The notes beneath the pieces are model-generated. The model did not search any database. It was given only the letters and a program-made list of their open reading frames with translations, and was not told where the DNA came from. The translations under genes and the position numbers were made by a program. Of a DNA stretch of 64,000 nt, positions 23,393-32,275 are shown in pieces (the first letter of the stretch is position 1; each line of letters begins with the position of its first letter). The DNA is from Flavobacterium sp. xlx-214 (GTDB taxonomy: Bacteria; Bacteroidota; Bacteroidia; Flavobacteriales; Flavobacteriaceae). The DNA is taken from NCBI RefSeq assembly GCF_013874595.1, contig NZ_CP059431.1, forward strand, positions 2,852,001 to 2,916,000, written 5' to 3'.

Positions 23393-24091
23393 TTAAAAAC
23401 ACTGCGGATTTCCTGTAATAAAGAGCTGTAATGTATTAGGCGATATATAAGGAATATCCAACCCTAAACCTCTAACAATTAATAAAATACCAGTAAAACA
23501 TAAAAACACAGGAACCAATTTTTTAAATTTATTTTTAAAATAGTGGTTTACCCATTGGCTAACCCATACCACAGCAGTTAATAAAGGTATGGTGCCTAAA
23601 CCATAGCAAAACATAAACCAACCACCATATAAAGCACCTTGTGTAGCAGTGGCACCAAACAATGCCATATAAATCATAGCGCATGGCAATAATCCATTTA
23701 AAGCACCTAAAACAATGAACGATGAAGCGGTTCTTTTCTTAAGTTGCGCTCCAAAACTATTTTTAAGTTTCAGATACCATTTAGAATTATTGTTAATTAT
23801 GTATTTTTCTAAATGTTTTTCTCTAAAAAGCAACACACTCAAAATAAGCAAAATCCCTAAAACAATAGATACGTTTTGTTGAAACCCTGCAAGAAACAAT
23901 CCTTTACCTAAGGCACCAAATAAACAGCCTAGCAAAAAGTACATGCCTATTCTACCTAAATGATATAGTAAAATATACAAGGTTTTTTTGGTGGTGTTTA
24001 AATGGTGTACAGGTAACGCCAATGCTATGGGTCCGCACATGGCTACGCAGTGCAGACTACTTAATAAACCTAATAGCAAAGGAATAATCAT
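23393..24091 (-). CDS. SafE/TauE-like (urease accessory UreH-like) transmembrane protein of the cco locus
   Basis: A 232-residue membrane protein with about six helices. The N-terminal LLGLLSSLHCVAMCGPIAL (about 5-23) contains the HCxxMCGP motif typical of the DsbD/UreH/SafE transporter family; the second half has GLLPCAMIYMALFGA, a pseudo-repeat of the same element. Members encoded with cbb3 genes are thought to move copper or other metal for oxidase assembly. It is the last gene of the cco cluster and starts one base after the ccoH stop. The substrate is inference from context. Confidence 0.85.
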   Translation of the reverse strand: MIIPLLLGLLSSLHCVAMCGPIALALPVHHLNTTKKTLYILLYHLGRIGMYFLLGCLFGALGKGLFLAGFQQNVSIVLGILLILSVLLFREKHLEKYIINNNSKWYLKLKNSFGAQLKKRTASSFIVLGALNGLLPCAMIYMALFGATATQGALYGGWFMFCYGLGTIPLLTAVVWVSQWVNHYFKNKFKKLVPVFLCFTGILLIVRGLGLDIPYISPNTLQLFITGNPQCF

Positions 24092-24092
24092 G

Positions 24093-24539
24093 TTATAAAA
24101 TAAGTGTTTGTTGTTTTAAATATTCTTTGCCATTATAGGCGTAACTTAAAGTAACATCCCAACGACCATCAACCAAGCGGGATTTAGGTATAAGCAAGTA
24201 ATTTGATGACAATTCAAGTTGAATTGTTTGATCAAGTGCTTGGTTGGATGGTCTGTATAGGGATATTGTTCCTTTTACTTGTTTTGAATCGATATCTTCT
24301 GGAAAATAAATCTTTAAACCCTCTTTTGTTGGTTCCATTCTAAGGCTATTTCCCAAAGCTAAAGCATTTTCTATTTTTAATCGATTGGCATCAATTTCAA
24401 CTTCTTTTTGATAATAATTTTCGGTAACCAATTCATTATCATATTTTGAATCAAATTGTACGCGTAAAACGTACTGCAGTATAAATGCCACAAAGCAAAT
24501 AATACCAATTACAATACCTGTTCCCCAATTAAATTTCAT
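24093..24539 (-). CDS. ccoH: FixH/CcoH family cbb3 oxidase assembly protein
   Basis: A 148-residue single-pass protein: an N-terminal helix (GTGIVIGIICFVAFILQYV, about 5-23) followed by a periplasmic beta domain. The segment YYQKEVEIDANRLKIENALALG matches the FixH pattern (NYYxxxxxYQxxIDxxxNA). CcoH is needed for stable assembly of the cbb3 oxidase. It lies between ccoG and the SafE-like gene, the usual order in this phylum. Confidence 0.9.
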   Translation of the reverse strand: MKFNWGTGIVIGIICFVAFILQYVLRVQFDSKYDNELVTENYYQKEVEIDANRLKIENALALGNSLRMEPTKEGLKIYFPEDIDSKQVKGTISLYRPSNQALDQTIQLELSSNYLLIPKSRLVDGRWDVTLSYAYNGKEYLKQQTLIL

Positions 24540-24565
24540 TTGTTTACGTTTTAAGTTTTTTCTTT

Positions 24566-25984
24566 TTAATTAAAACTTCTTGGCCCCAAGAAATTTGTTT
24601 TAGTTTGATCTATTAATTCGCCATTACTGTACAATTCTAACTGAACTTCGGTTTTATCACCTTCTAACAAAACCTGCGGAATTTCAATAAACAAAGTACC
24701 TTGTATCATGGCTTCTTTTTCAATATTAAGTACTTGTTTGCCAACCAAGGTGATTTTTCCTTTTGGATGGATGATTTTAAAGGTAACATTGCTAAAATCC
24801 CGAGCCGTTTTATTGGCAATTTTATAAGTGTACACATTGCTAATGTTTTCGCCTTTGTGTTCAAACAACTGTCCTGGTAATCGTAGTACTTTAGCTTCAA
24901 CATCGCTCCTTAAAAACATCAATCCTGTTAAAATACCGACTAATATGAGAAGCACTGCCGAATATCCTTTCATACGTGCTGTGAATTTAAATTTCTCTTT
25001 TTTAGAGATTTCATTTTCAGAAGCGTATCTAATTAATCCTTTTGGAAGATTTACTGATTCCATCATGTGATCACAAGCATCAATACAAGCGGTACAGTTT
25101 ACACATTCTAGTTGCGTACCGTTGCGAATATCAATTCCGGTTGGGCATACATGTACACATTGAGAACAATCAATACAATCGCCTAATCCTTTTTCAGTTC
25201 TGTCTTCATTTTTCTTGAATTTAGCTCTGCCTTTTTCTGCTTCACCACGTTTGTAATCATAAGCTACTACAATTGATTTTTCATCTAACAAAACGCCTTG
25301 CAACCTACCGTACGGACAAGCAATTAAACAAACTTGTTCTCTAAACCATGCAAAAACAAAATAGAAAACGCCTGTAAAAATAATTAGCGATATAAAGGTA
25401 GATACATGCTGAAACGGACCGTGTTTTATCATTAACAATACCTGATCACTACCTATGATGTACGCTAAAAACACATTGGCAATTACAAACGATATTAAAA
25501 AGAACAAAATGCCTTTTATTGCTTTTTTACGAATTTTCTCTGCATTCCATTCTTGTTTGTTTAAGCGAATTTGAGCTCCACGATCGCCTTCAATCCAATA
25601 TTCAATGCGGCGAAAAACCATTTCCATAAAAATAGTTTGAGGGCAAATCCATCCACAAAAAATACGTCCGAAAACAACGGTGAATAAAGCCACAAACACC
25701 ACACAAATTATTAACCCAATTACCACAATATAAAAATCTTGCGGCCAAAAGGTTACTCCAAAAAACGAAAACTTACGTTCTAATACATTAAACAAAAACA
25801 ATTGATTGCCATTTATTTTAATAAACGGAGCTACCAATAGCATTATAATTAATAAATAACTTACTATTTTACGTTTATCATAAAACCAACCTTTTGGTTT
25901 TTTAGGATAAATCCATACTCTTTTACCTTCATTATCAATAGTTCCTATACTATCTCTAAAACTTTCATCAGCTACATTACGCAT
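24566..25984 (-). CDS. ccoG: Cytochrome c oxidase accessory protein CcoG
   Basis: A 472-residue iron-sulfur membrane protein (FixG/RdxA) that reduces copper for cbb3 oxidase assembly. Visible features: four to five transmembrane helices, the CGWICPQTIFMEMVFRR motif (about 108-124), a second Cys site CLIACPYGRLQ, and two 4Fe-4S motifs, CIDCSQCVHVCPTG (about 265) and CVNCTACIDACD (about 287). The C-terminal 110 residues form an immunoglobulin-like periplasmic domain. The gene lies downstream of a strong hairpin after ccoP, so its expression may be lower than that of the structural subunits. Confidence 0.95.
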   Translation of the reverse strand: MRNVADESFRDSIGTIDNEGKRVWIYPKKPKGWFYDKRKIVSYLLIIMLLVAPFIKINGNQLFLFNVLERKFSFFGVTFWPQDFYIVVIGLIICVVFVALFTVVFGRIFCGWICPQTIFMEMVFRRIEYWIEGDRGAQIRLNKQEWNAEKIRKKAIKGILFFLISFVIANVFLAYIIGSDQVLLMIKHGPFQHVSTFISLIIFTGVFYFVFAWFREQVCLIACPYGRLQGVLLDEKSIVVAYDYKRGEAEKGRAKFKKNEDRTEKGLGDCIDCSQCVHVCPTGIDIRNGTQLECVNCTACIDACDHMMESVNLPKGLIRYASENEISKKEKFKFTARMKGYSAVLLILVGILTGLMFLRSDVEAKVLRLPGQLFEHKGENISNVYTYKIANKTARDFSNVTFKIIHPKGKITLVGKQVLNIEKEAMIQGTLFIEIPQVLLEGDKTEVQLELYSNGELIDQTKTNFLGPRSFN

Positions 25985-26006
25985 ACCCTATTTTTAAACT
26001 CTTTAC

Positions 26007-26039
26007 AAAAACCACAGCCCTTTGTTACGAGGGCTGCGG
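26007..26039 (-). terminator. Strong hairpin with T-tract between ccoP and ccoG
   Basis: On the minus strand CCGCAGCCCT pairs with AGGGCTGTGG (10 bp, one G-T) around an 8-base loop, then TTTTTG. It is unusually GC-rich for this genome and should end or attenuate the ccoSNQP message. Confidence 0.75.
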
Positions 26040-26080
26040 AAGAAAAATAAAACTAAAACCCTCCAAATGAATTTGGAATA

Positions 26081-27028
26081 TTATGGTGCTGGTTGGGCAC
26101 TTGTTGCTAAACTATCTTTTTTTACCTCAGCAGGTGCAACTTCACCTCCTGCTGCTGGTGTTTTTAAATCTCCTTCTGGCGCTTTGCCGTCGGCTGGATT
26201 GCTACCTTGAAGCGATAAAATATAACTGGCTACTTTTTGAATATCACTTGGTTTTATTTGTGCTTTCCAAGCAACCATTCCTTTTCCATCACGACCACCT
26301 TCCATAATGGTATTGAAGATTTCTTTTACATCGCCACCTAAAATCCAACTATCATCTGTTAAGTTAGGTCCAATACCTCCTCCTCCATCAGCACGGTGAC
26401 ATGCCACACAGTTTGCGTCAAAAACAGCTTTACCAGCGGCTAACTCGCCCGCATCTGTCAATAAAACAACTTGATCTGCAGTTAATAAATCGGGTGCTGT
26501 TTTTTTGTATTCTTCTACCTCTTTTTGAGCAATAGTTAAAGCATGTTCTAGTTCTTGAATTTGGTTTTGACCACCAAATAAATGATACTTACCTAAATAA
26601 ATGACTCCGAAAATAATGGTAGCGTAGAATAAATACACCCACCAAGGCGGTAAATCGTTATCTAACTCTTTAATACCATCGTAATCATGATCTAGTTCAA
26701 TTTCATGCTCTTCTTCCATCTTACGCGTTTTGGTTAATTTTTGCATCAGCTTTTTATAACCCGGTAAATCGGTAATAGCAAGATTTTCAATTCGTTCCTT
26801 TTCTGCTAGTTCTTCAGGCGTACTTAATTTATCAATAAAACTGTTTGATACACTTGCAACAATTTCTATGGCAATTAGCACCAATAAAATCATACCTAAA
26901 AGCAATAAAACAGAAGGATATGCTACATAAGAAGGTTTATCGCCAGAATCTATTAAATATTCTATAATACCGTAACAAATAAAGAAAACCAACGGAACAC
27001 GTACATATACAGGAAATAATCTTTTCAT
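26081..27028 (-). CDS. ccoP: cbb3 oxidase subunit III (cytochrome c), CcoP
   Basis: A 315-residue membrane-anchored c-type cytochrome of the cbb3 oxidase. Two N-terminal helices (about 8-27 and 35-58), a cytoplasmic acidic segment, the CcoP signature NDLPPWWVYLFYATIIFGVIYL (about 128-149) and one cytochrome c domain with heme motif CVACH (near residue 206) follow. Only one CxxCH is present, whereas classical proteobacterial CcoP has two. The C-terminus is a Pro/Ala/Glu-rich tail. It lies between ccoQ and the ccoG region. Confidence 0.92.
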   Translation of the reverse strand: MKRLFPVYVRVPLVFFICYGIIEYLIDSGDKPSYVAYPSVLLLLGMILLVLIAIEIVASVSNSFIDKLSTPEELAEKERIENLAITDLPGYKKLMQKLTKTRKMEEEHEIELDHDYDGIKELDNDLPPWWVYLFYATIIFGVIYLGKYHLFGGQNQIQELEHALTIAQKEVEEYKKTAPDLLTADQVVLLTDAGELAAGKAVFDANCVACHRADGGGGIGPNLTDDSWILGGDVKEIFNTIMEGGRDGKGMVAWKAQIKPSDIQKVASYILSLQGSNPADGKAPEGDLKTPAAGGEVAPAEVKKDSLATSAQPAP

Positions 27029-27030
27029 AT

Positions 27031-27228
27031 TTAGTTGTCTTTTAGGTTAGTATTTTCTTCTTCGTTATTTAAAGGCATCATGCTAATTTTTTCCAAGGCT
27101 TCTTTTTTGTATGTAAATACCCATATAATTAAGCCTACAAAGAAACCAAAGAAGATTAGTAGGGCAATTATTGGGTATATTTCTATCCCAATAATGGTGT
27201 CCATATTGTGTTTAATAAACTTTAACAT
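27031..27228 (-). CDS. ccoQ: CcoQ-like small cbb3 oxidase subunit
   Basis: A 65-residue single-helix protein (IEIYPIIALLIFFGFFVGLIIWVFTY, about 16-41) with a cytoplasmic tail. Its size, topology and place between ccoNO and ccoP identify it as CcoQ/FixQ, which stabilises the complex. Sequence similarity in this subunit is low across phyla, so context carries most of the weight. The gaps to neighbours are two bases on each side, consistent with tight coupling. Confidence 0.85.
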   Translation of the reverse strand: MLKFIKHNMDTIIGIEIYPIIALLIFFGFFVGLIIWVFTYKKEALEKISMMPLNNEEENTNLKDN

Positions 27229-27230
27229 AA

Positions 27231-29417
27231 CTATTTATTTTCTTCTTTAACTTTAATATCGGTTCCTAAACGTTGTAAATAACCTATTAAGGCTGTTATT
27301 TCACGATCGCTCATTGGAACAAATTTTTCTCCTTTTGCCATAGCTGCTTTTTTGCTAGCCTCGTATGATTTTACAAAATCAGGATCGTTTCTTAAATTTT
27401 CCTCAATTTTTTGTGCTTGCTCTTTCACAGCTTTTTTAGCATTTGCAATTTCAGCATCGGTATAAGGAACTCCTAACTTTTGCATCACACGCATTTTGTT
27501 TTCTACCTCAGAATAATCCATTTCTTTGTTATCAAACAACCACTTATATCCTGGCATAATAGAACCTGGCGAGGTACTTTGCGGATCATACATGTGATTA
27601 AAATGCCAGTTATCAGAATATTTAGCACCTAAACGATGTAAATCGGGTCCGGTTCTTTTTGATCCCCATAAGAAAGGATGATCATATACATATTCTCCTG
27701 ATTTTGAATACTCGCCGTAACGTTCTACTTCAGATCTAAATGGACGAATCATTTGTGAGTGACAGTTTACACAACCTTCACGAATGTAAATATCACGACC
27801 TTCAAGCTCTAACGGTGTATAAGGTTTTACACTAGAAATGGTTTGTATGTTAGAATCAACCACTAAAGTTGGTACAATTTGCACAACACCACCAATTAAA
27901 ATAGCTACAGTTGCTAAAAGGGTTAATTGAATAGGTTTTCTTTCTAACCAAGCATGAAAACGCTCACCTTTTACTCTATTTGGTGCAATACGTGCTAATT
28001 CTGGTGCTTCTGCTAACTCATCTTCTACCTTAGCACCTGCTTTCATGGTTTTGTAAATATTGTAAACCAATACTAAAACTCCAATTACGTATAAAGAACC
28101 ACCGATAGCGCGCATAGCATACATAGGCATAATAGCCGTAACTGTTTCTAAGAAGTTACCGTATTTTAAAGTACCGTCTGGGTTAAATTCTTTCCACATC
28201 ATGTGTTGACTGAAACCTGCAACGTATAACGGAATGGTGTATAAAATGATTCCTAAAGTACCTATCCAGAAATGGAAGTTGGCTAACTTTTTAGAGTATA
28301 ATTCTGTTTTAGCAATTTTAGGTAACAACCAGTACACCACAGCAAATGTCATAAAACCATTCCAAGCTAAGGCACCAACATGTACGTGAGCAACAATCCA
28401 ATCAGTGTAATGTGCAATAGCGTTAACGTTTTTAAATGATAACAAAGGACCTTCAAACGTAGCCATACCATAACCTGTGATTGCTACAACAAAGAATTTT
28501 AAAACAGGTTCTGTACGAACTTTATCCCAAGCACCACGTAACGTTAACAACCCGTTGATCATTCCTCCCCAAGAAGGTGCAATTAACATTACCGAAAAAA
28601 CAACACCTAAGTTTTGTGCCCATTCTGGTAAAGCGGTGTACAATAAATGATGAGGTCCTGCCCAGATGTACAAAAATATTAACGACCAAAAGTGTATAAT
28701 AGATAATCGGTAAGAATACACCGGACGGTTTGCAATTTTAGGTAGGTAATAATACATCAACCCTAAAAACGGTGTAGTTAAGAAGAATGCCACCGCATTG
28801 TGCCCATACCACCATTGCACTAAAGCATCTTGAACACCTGCGTAAACTGAATATGATTTCCACATGGTAATAGGCAACTCAATATTATTAAAGATGTGTA
28901 AAACCGCCACCGTTACAAACGTTGCCAAGTAAAACCAAATAGCAACATACAAATGGCGTTCACGACGTTTAATAATGGTCATAATCATGTTAATACCAAA
29001 AACCACCCAAACCACTGCAATAGCAATATCAATAGGCCATTCAAGTTCGGCATATTCTTTAGACGATGTAAAACCTAACGGTAACGTAATGGCTGCTGCC
29101 ACAATAATAAGCTGCCAGCCCCAAAAGTTAATATTACTTAAAACATCACTATACATACGGGTTTTTAGCAAACGTTGTAACGAATAGTAAACTCCACCAA
29201 AAATAGCATTACCAACAAAGGCAAAAATAACAGCATTGGTATGTAAAGGTCTTAACCTACCAAAGCTTAGCCAAGGTATATTATCGGTAATATTTGGAAA
29301 GATAAACATAACTGCTAAAAGCAACCCCACCAGCATACCTACTACTCCGAACAGTATGGATGCATAGAGAAACTTCTTAACAATTTTGTTGTCGTAGTAA
29401 AATTGTTGTACTTCCAT
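27231..29417 (-). CDS. ccoNO: Fused cbb3 cytochrome c oxidase subunits I and II (CcoNO)
   Basis: A 728-residue fusion of the catalytic subunit CcoN and the monoheme cytochrome c CcoO. The first ~470 residues form 12 or so helices with the heme/copper His ligands, including RLRPLHTNAVIFAF (near 55), WWYGHNAVAFFL (near 205), and the pairs HHLLY and HYTDWIVAHVHVGALAWNG. The C-terminal part has a linker helix (near 500) and the heme motif REGCVNCHSQM (near 560) with GPDLHRLGAKYSDNWH and a Met ligand PGSIMPGY. Fusion of the two subunits is usual in Bacteroidota. It is the high-affinity terminal oxidase for low oxygen. Confidence 0.96.
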   Translation of the reverse strand: MEVQQFYYDNKIVKKFLYASILFGVVGMLVGLLLAVMFIFPNITDNIPWLSFGRLRPLHTNAVIFAFVGNAIFGGVYYSLQRLLKTRMYSDVLSNINFWGWQLIIVAAAITLPLGFTSSKEYAELEWPIDIAIAVVWVVFGINMIMTIIKRRERHLYVAIWFYLATFVTVAVLHIFNNIELPITMWKSYSVYAGVQDALVQWWYGHNAVAFFLTTPFLGLMYYYLPKIANRPVYSYRLSIIHFWSLIFLYIWAGPHHLLYTALPEWAQNLGVVFSVMLIAPSWGGMINGLLTLRGAWDKVRTEPVLKFFVVAITGYGMATFEGPLLSFKNVNAIAHYTDWIVAHVHVGALAWNGFMTFAVVYWLLPKIAKTELYSKKLANFHFWIGTLGIILYTIPLYVAGFSQHMMWKEFNPDGTLKYGNFLETVTAIMPMYAMRAIGGSLYVIGVLVLVYNIYKTMKAGAKVEDELAEAPELARIAPNRVKGERFHAWLERKPIQLTLLATVAILIGGVVQIVPTLVVDSNIQTISSVKPYTPLELEGRDIYIREGCVNCHSQMIRPFRSEVERYGEYSKSGEYVYDHPFLWGSKRTGPDLHRLGAKYSDNWHFNHMYDPQSTSPGSIMPGYKWLFDNKEMDYSEVENKMRVMQKLGVPYTDAEIANAKKAVKEQAQKIEENLRNDPDFVKSYEASKKAAMAKGEKFVPMSDREITALIGYLQRLGTDIKVKEENK

Positions 29418-29422
29418 AAAAA

Positions 29423-29605
29423 TTAATTTGATTGTTTTTGTGATTTATTTTTCTTTTTTTCTTTTAATTCATCATCGAACAGCATACGAACCGAAGGAGT
29501 ATACTGATCATCGAACTGACCACTTTTGACTGATTTTATGAAGAGATACAAAAAAACAGCCGCCACAAATACGCTTATGCATATTAAAATATAAATTACG
29601 CCCAT
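29423..29605 (-). CDS. ccoS: cbb3 oxidase assembly protein CcoS
   Basis: A 60-residue single-helix protein: MGVIYILICISVFVAAVFLYLFIKSVKSGQFDD matches the CcoS pattern (helix followed by KSGQFDD..TP..R.L.DD). It is needed for insertion of heme and copper into CcoN. It leads the ccoSNOQP transcription unit, with an FNR-type palindrome and a -7-like element upstream. Confidence 0.93.
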   Translation of the reverse strand: MGVIYILICISVFVAAVFLYLFIKSVKSGQFDDQYTPSVRMLFDDELKEKKKNKSQKQSN

Positions 29606-29621
29606 ACCTTAAATCTTTGTG

Positions 29622-29629
29622 TAAAATTA
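29622..29629 (-). promoter_or_regulatory. Candidate -7 element for the ccoS-NO-Q-P unit
   Basis: TAATTTTA on the minus strand (one mismatch to TAnnTTTG). Its centre is 33 bases from the centre of the FNR-like palindrome upstream. Confidence 0.4.
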
Positions 29630-29652
29630 CTTTGGTTGCTACTTCTAAAACA

Positions 29653-29664
29653 TGATAATTATCA
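29653..29664 (-). promoter_or_regulatory. FNR/CRP-type binding site upstream of ccoS
   Basis: TGATAATTATCA is a perfect palindrome of the TGAT-N4-ATCA type. Its distance to the -7 element implies a position near -41, the usual class II activation site. Confidence 0.65.
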
Positions 29665-29804
29665 CATTACTAAATATTTTTTAAGTTTTTTTTAGCATTT
29701 TAAAAACAACTAATACACAGATAATCTGCACAATACATTTAAACCCACCAATAGTTTTTATATTTTAACAAATACCTTATAAACAACAAGCTTAAATACC
29801 TGTA

Positions 29805-32174
29805 TCAACGTTTTGTAGCAAAATAAGTACTCATTACACTAACAAATGTTATAATAGTTGCTGTACTAACAGGCATTATAATAGCAGCAACCAATGGTGA
29901 TAAATTGTTGGTTAACGCAAAGCTTAAACCTATAATGTTGTACGAAATTGCCAAGCAGTAACTCATTTTAATAGTTTTCATGGCGTTTTTAGCAAATTTT
30001 AAAAAATAAGGAAGCTTTGTAAAAACGCTAGCATCCAAAATAGCATCACTAGCAGGTGTAAATACATTTACGTTTTCTGAAATAGAAATCCCCACATTGC
30101 TTTGCGCCAAAGCACCGGCATCATTTAAACCATCGCCTATCATTAAAACATTTGCACCTTGCGTTTGCAGTTGTTTAATAAACTCTAATTTATCATCAGG
30201 TTTTTGATTAAAAACCAATTGGGTTGTTGTGGGTAATAATCGTTGTAACATGTGTTGCTCGCCATCATTATCGCCCGATAATACATACAAATTGTATTTT
30301 TTTTGTTTTAAAGTTTCAAACAATTTTTCAATGCCAGGTCGGTATTCGTTTTCAAAAACATAAAAACCTTTCACTTTATCGTTAATACTTATGAATACTT
30401 TGGTTTCATTTATATGAGCATCATCCTTTACCCCTACCCAATGCGCCGATCCTATTTTAATAGAAAGATTATTAAAAACGGCTTTGATACCTTTACCTGC
30501 AACTTCATTGAACTCTTGAGGTTTCTCTATAGATGCATGAGGTAATAAAAGATACAAACGACGACTTAAAGGATGGTTAGAACCTCTAACACAGTTTTTT
30601 AAAGCAATAAGTTCTTCTTTTGTAAAAGGCGTACCTATGTATTTAATTTGCTGATTAGCGGTTGATGTTAAAGTACCCGTTTTATCAAAAACAATAGTAT
30701 CTACTTTAGACAACTGTTCTATAACCGCAGTGTTTTTAAGATACAGTTTTTGCTTGCCCATTAATCGAATCACATTTCCCCAAGTATACGGCGCAGTTAA
30801 TGCCAAGGCACAAGGGCATGCCACAATTAAAACGGCAGTCAGCACATTAAAACCATCGTTAAAACTAGTAAAACTCCATACTATAAAGCCTATAATAGCA
30901 ATTGATAGTAACACGGGTGTAAAAATATGACTCGCTTTATCGGTAATGGTTTTTATTTTTTGAGATACTTTTTTCTGAAAAACATCATTACTCCATAATT
31001 GCGTTAAATAACTTTGCGAAACTGTATTTACTGCCTCTACAACCACAGCATTGCCTACTTGCTTACCACCTGCAAAAATTTTATCACCCGATTTTTTTTC
31101 AACAGGTACGGCTTCACCCGTAACAAAACTGTAATCAATAAAAGCAGTATCCGAAAGTAAGACAGCATCAACAGGAATCAATTCTTCGTTTCTAATTAAT
31201 AATTGATTTCCTTTTTCTATTTCATAAACTTGAATAGGTGTTTCTATATTTTTATCCAGCTTGGTTACTGCAATTGGGAAATATGATTTATAATCTCTTT
31301 CAAACGATAAAAAGTTATACGTGGTTTGCTGAATTAATTTACCTGATAACATAAAAAACACCAAACCGCACATGCTATCTAAAAAACCGGCTCCGTCTTG
31401 AAAAAAGATATCAACCAAACTACGTACAAACATTACAATAATACCCAATGCCATAGGAATATCAATATTATACGCCTTTGTTTTGATGCTGTGATAAGCC
31501 GATATATAATAAGGAGTAGCCGAATATAAAAATACAGGCAAAGCTAAAAGGATATTGAAGTATCTAAAAAAGCCCTGATATTCTCGCATCCATAAATCAT
31601 CCACATTAAAATATTCAGGAAAAGACAGCAACATGATATTACCAAAGCCAAAAAAAGCGACTCCTATTTTATACAATAAACTTCGATCAATTAATTTTGG
31701 TTTTGCATTGTACTGTTCTAAACTTATGTAAGGTTCATAGCCAATAGAAGCCAAAAGAAGCACTAAATCTTTTAAAGAAATAGCATTGCTATTAAAAGTG
31801 ATACTCACCTTTTTTTGCGAAAATACCACTTGCGAGTGCGTAATGCCCTTGTTTAACGTATTTAAATTCTCTAAAATCCAAATACAAGAACTACAATGAA
31901 TATGTGGAATATACAAACGCACAATCTGAGTGGTGTCTTCTTTAAAATCTAGCAACTTATCAACAATATCAACATTATTTAAATAATTGTATTTAGCTGA
32001 TACATTTTTAGGTGTAGCTCCCGGATTTTTTTCAAAATCATAATACGTAGATAATCCACTGGTTGAAAACAAATCGTAAACGGTTTGGCAACCCTTACAG
32101 CAGAAATTCTTGTTATCAAAAACAATAACTTCACTTTCAACTGCATCATTTCCACAATGATAACAATTTAACAT
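29805..32174 (-). CDS. ccoI: Copper-translocating P-type ATPase CcoI/FixI
   Basis: A 789-residue P1B ATPase supplying copper for the cbb3 oxidase. It has an N-terminal Cys-rich metal-binding domain (CYHCGN, CCKGCQTVYDLF; about 4-45), an HMA domain with HIHCSSCIWILENL (about 90-103), eight helices, the phosphatase motif SFVTGEAVPV, the CPC motif VACPCALALTAP (near 455), DKTGTLT (near 500) and GDGLNDAGAL (near 685). The N-terminal YHCG..CC.GC domain is diagnostic for CcoI rather than CopA. It is transcribed from its own promoter next to the FNR gene. Confidence 0.95.
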   Translation of the reverse strand: MLNCYHCGNDAVESEVIVFDNKNFCCKGCQTVYDLFSTSGLSTYYDFEKNPGATPKNVSAKYNYLNNVDIVDKLLDFKEDTTQIVRLYIPHIHCSSCIWILENLNTLNKGITHSQVVFSQKKVSITFNSNAISLKDLVLLLASIGYEPYISLEQYNAKPKLIDRSLLYKIGVAFFGFGNIMLLSFPEYFNVDDLWMREYQGFFRYFNILLALPVFLYSATPYYISAYHSIKTKAYNIDIPMALGIIVMFVRSLVDIFFQDGAGFLDSMCGLVFFMLSGKLIQQTTYNFLSFERDYKSYFPIAVTKLDKNIETPIQVYEIEKGNQLLIRNEELIPVDAVLLSDTAFIDYSFVTGEAVPVEKKSGDKIFAGGKQVGNAVVVEAVNTVSQSYLTQLWSNDVFQKKVSQKIKTITDKASHIFTPVLLSIAIIGFIVWSFTSFNDGFNVLTAVLIVACPCALALTAPYTWGNVIRLMGKQKLYLKNTAVIEQLSKVDTIVFDKTGTLTSTANQQIKYIGTPFTKEELIALKNCVRGSNHPLSRRLYLLLPHASIEKPQEFNEVAGKGIKAVFNNLSIKIGSAHWVGVKDDAHINETKVFISINDKVKGFYVFENEYRPGIEKLFETLKQKKYNLYVLSGDNDGEQHMLQRLLPTTTQLVFNQKPDDKLEFIKQLQTQGANVLMIGDGLNDAGALAQSNVGISISENVNVFTPASDAILDASVFTKLPYFLKFAKNAMKTIKMSYCLAISYNIIGLSFALTNNLSPLVAAIIMPVSTATIITFVSVMSTYFATKR

Positions 32175-32198
32175 AACTTACTTACTTTATACCTTGTA

Positions 32199-32206
32199 CA
32201 AAATTC
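32199..32206 (-). promoter_or_regulatory. Candidate -7 element for ccoI
   Basis: GAATTTTG on the minus strand, one mismatch to TAnnTTTG. It lies 33 bases (centre to centre) from the FNR-like site, the same spacing as at ccoS. Confidence 0.4.
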
Positions 32207-32228
32207 TCAACTTCAATATTTTAAAAAA

Positions 32229-32242
32229 ATGATATTTATCAT
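32229..32242. promoter_or_regulatory. FNR/CRP-type binding site between ccoI and the regulator gene
   Basis: ATGATATTTATCAT is a perfect palindrome with the TGAT-N4-ATCA core. For ccoI it lies at an activating distance; for the divergent regulator it overlaps the -33 region, suggesting autorepression. Confidence 0.65.
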
Positions 32243-32250
32243 ATTAGTAG

Positions 32251-32258
32251 TATATTTG
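32251..32258 (+). promoter_or_regulatory. Promoter -7 element for the Crp/Fnr regulator
   Basis: TATATTTG is an exact match to the consensus. Transcription would begin near 32264, favouring the ATG at 32276 as the start codon. Confidence 0.5.
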
Positions 32259-32275
32259 CATAAAATATGTTGGAT

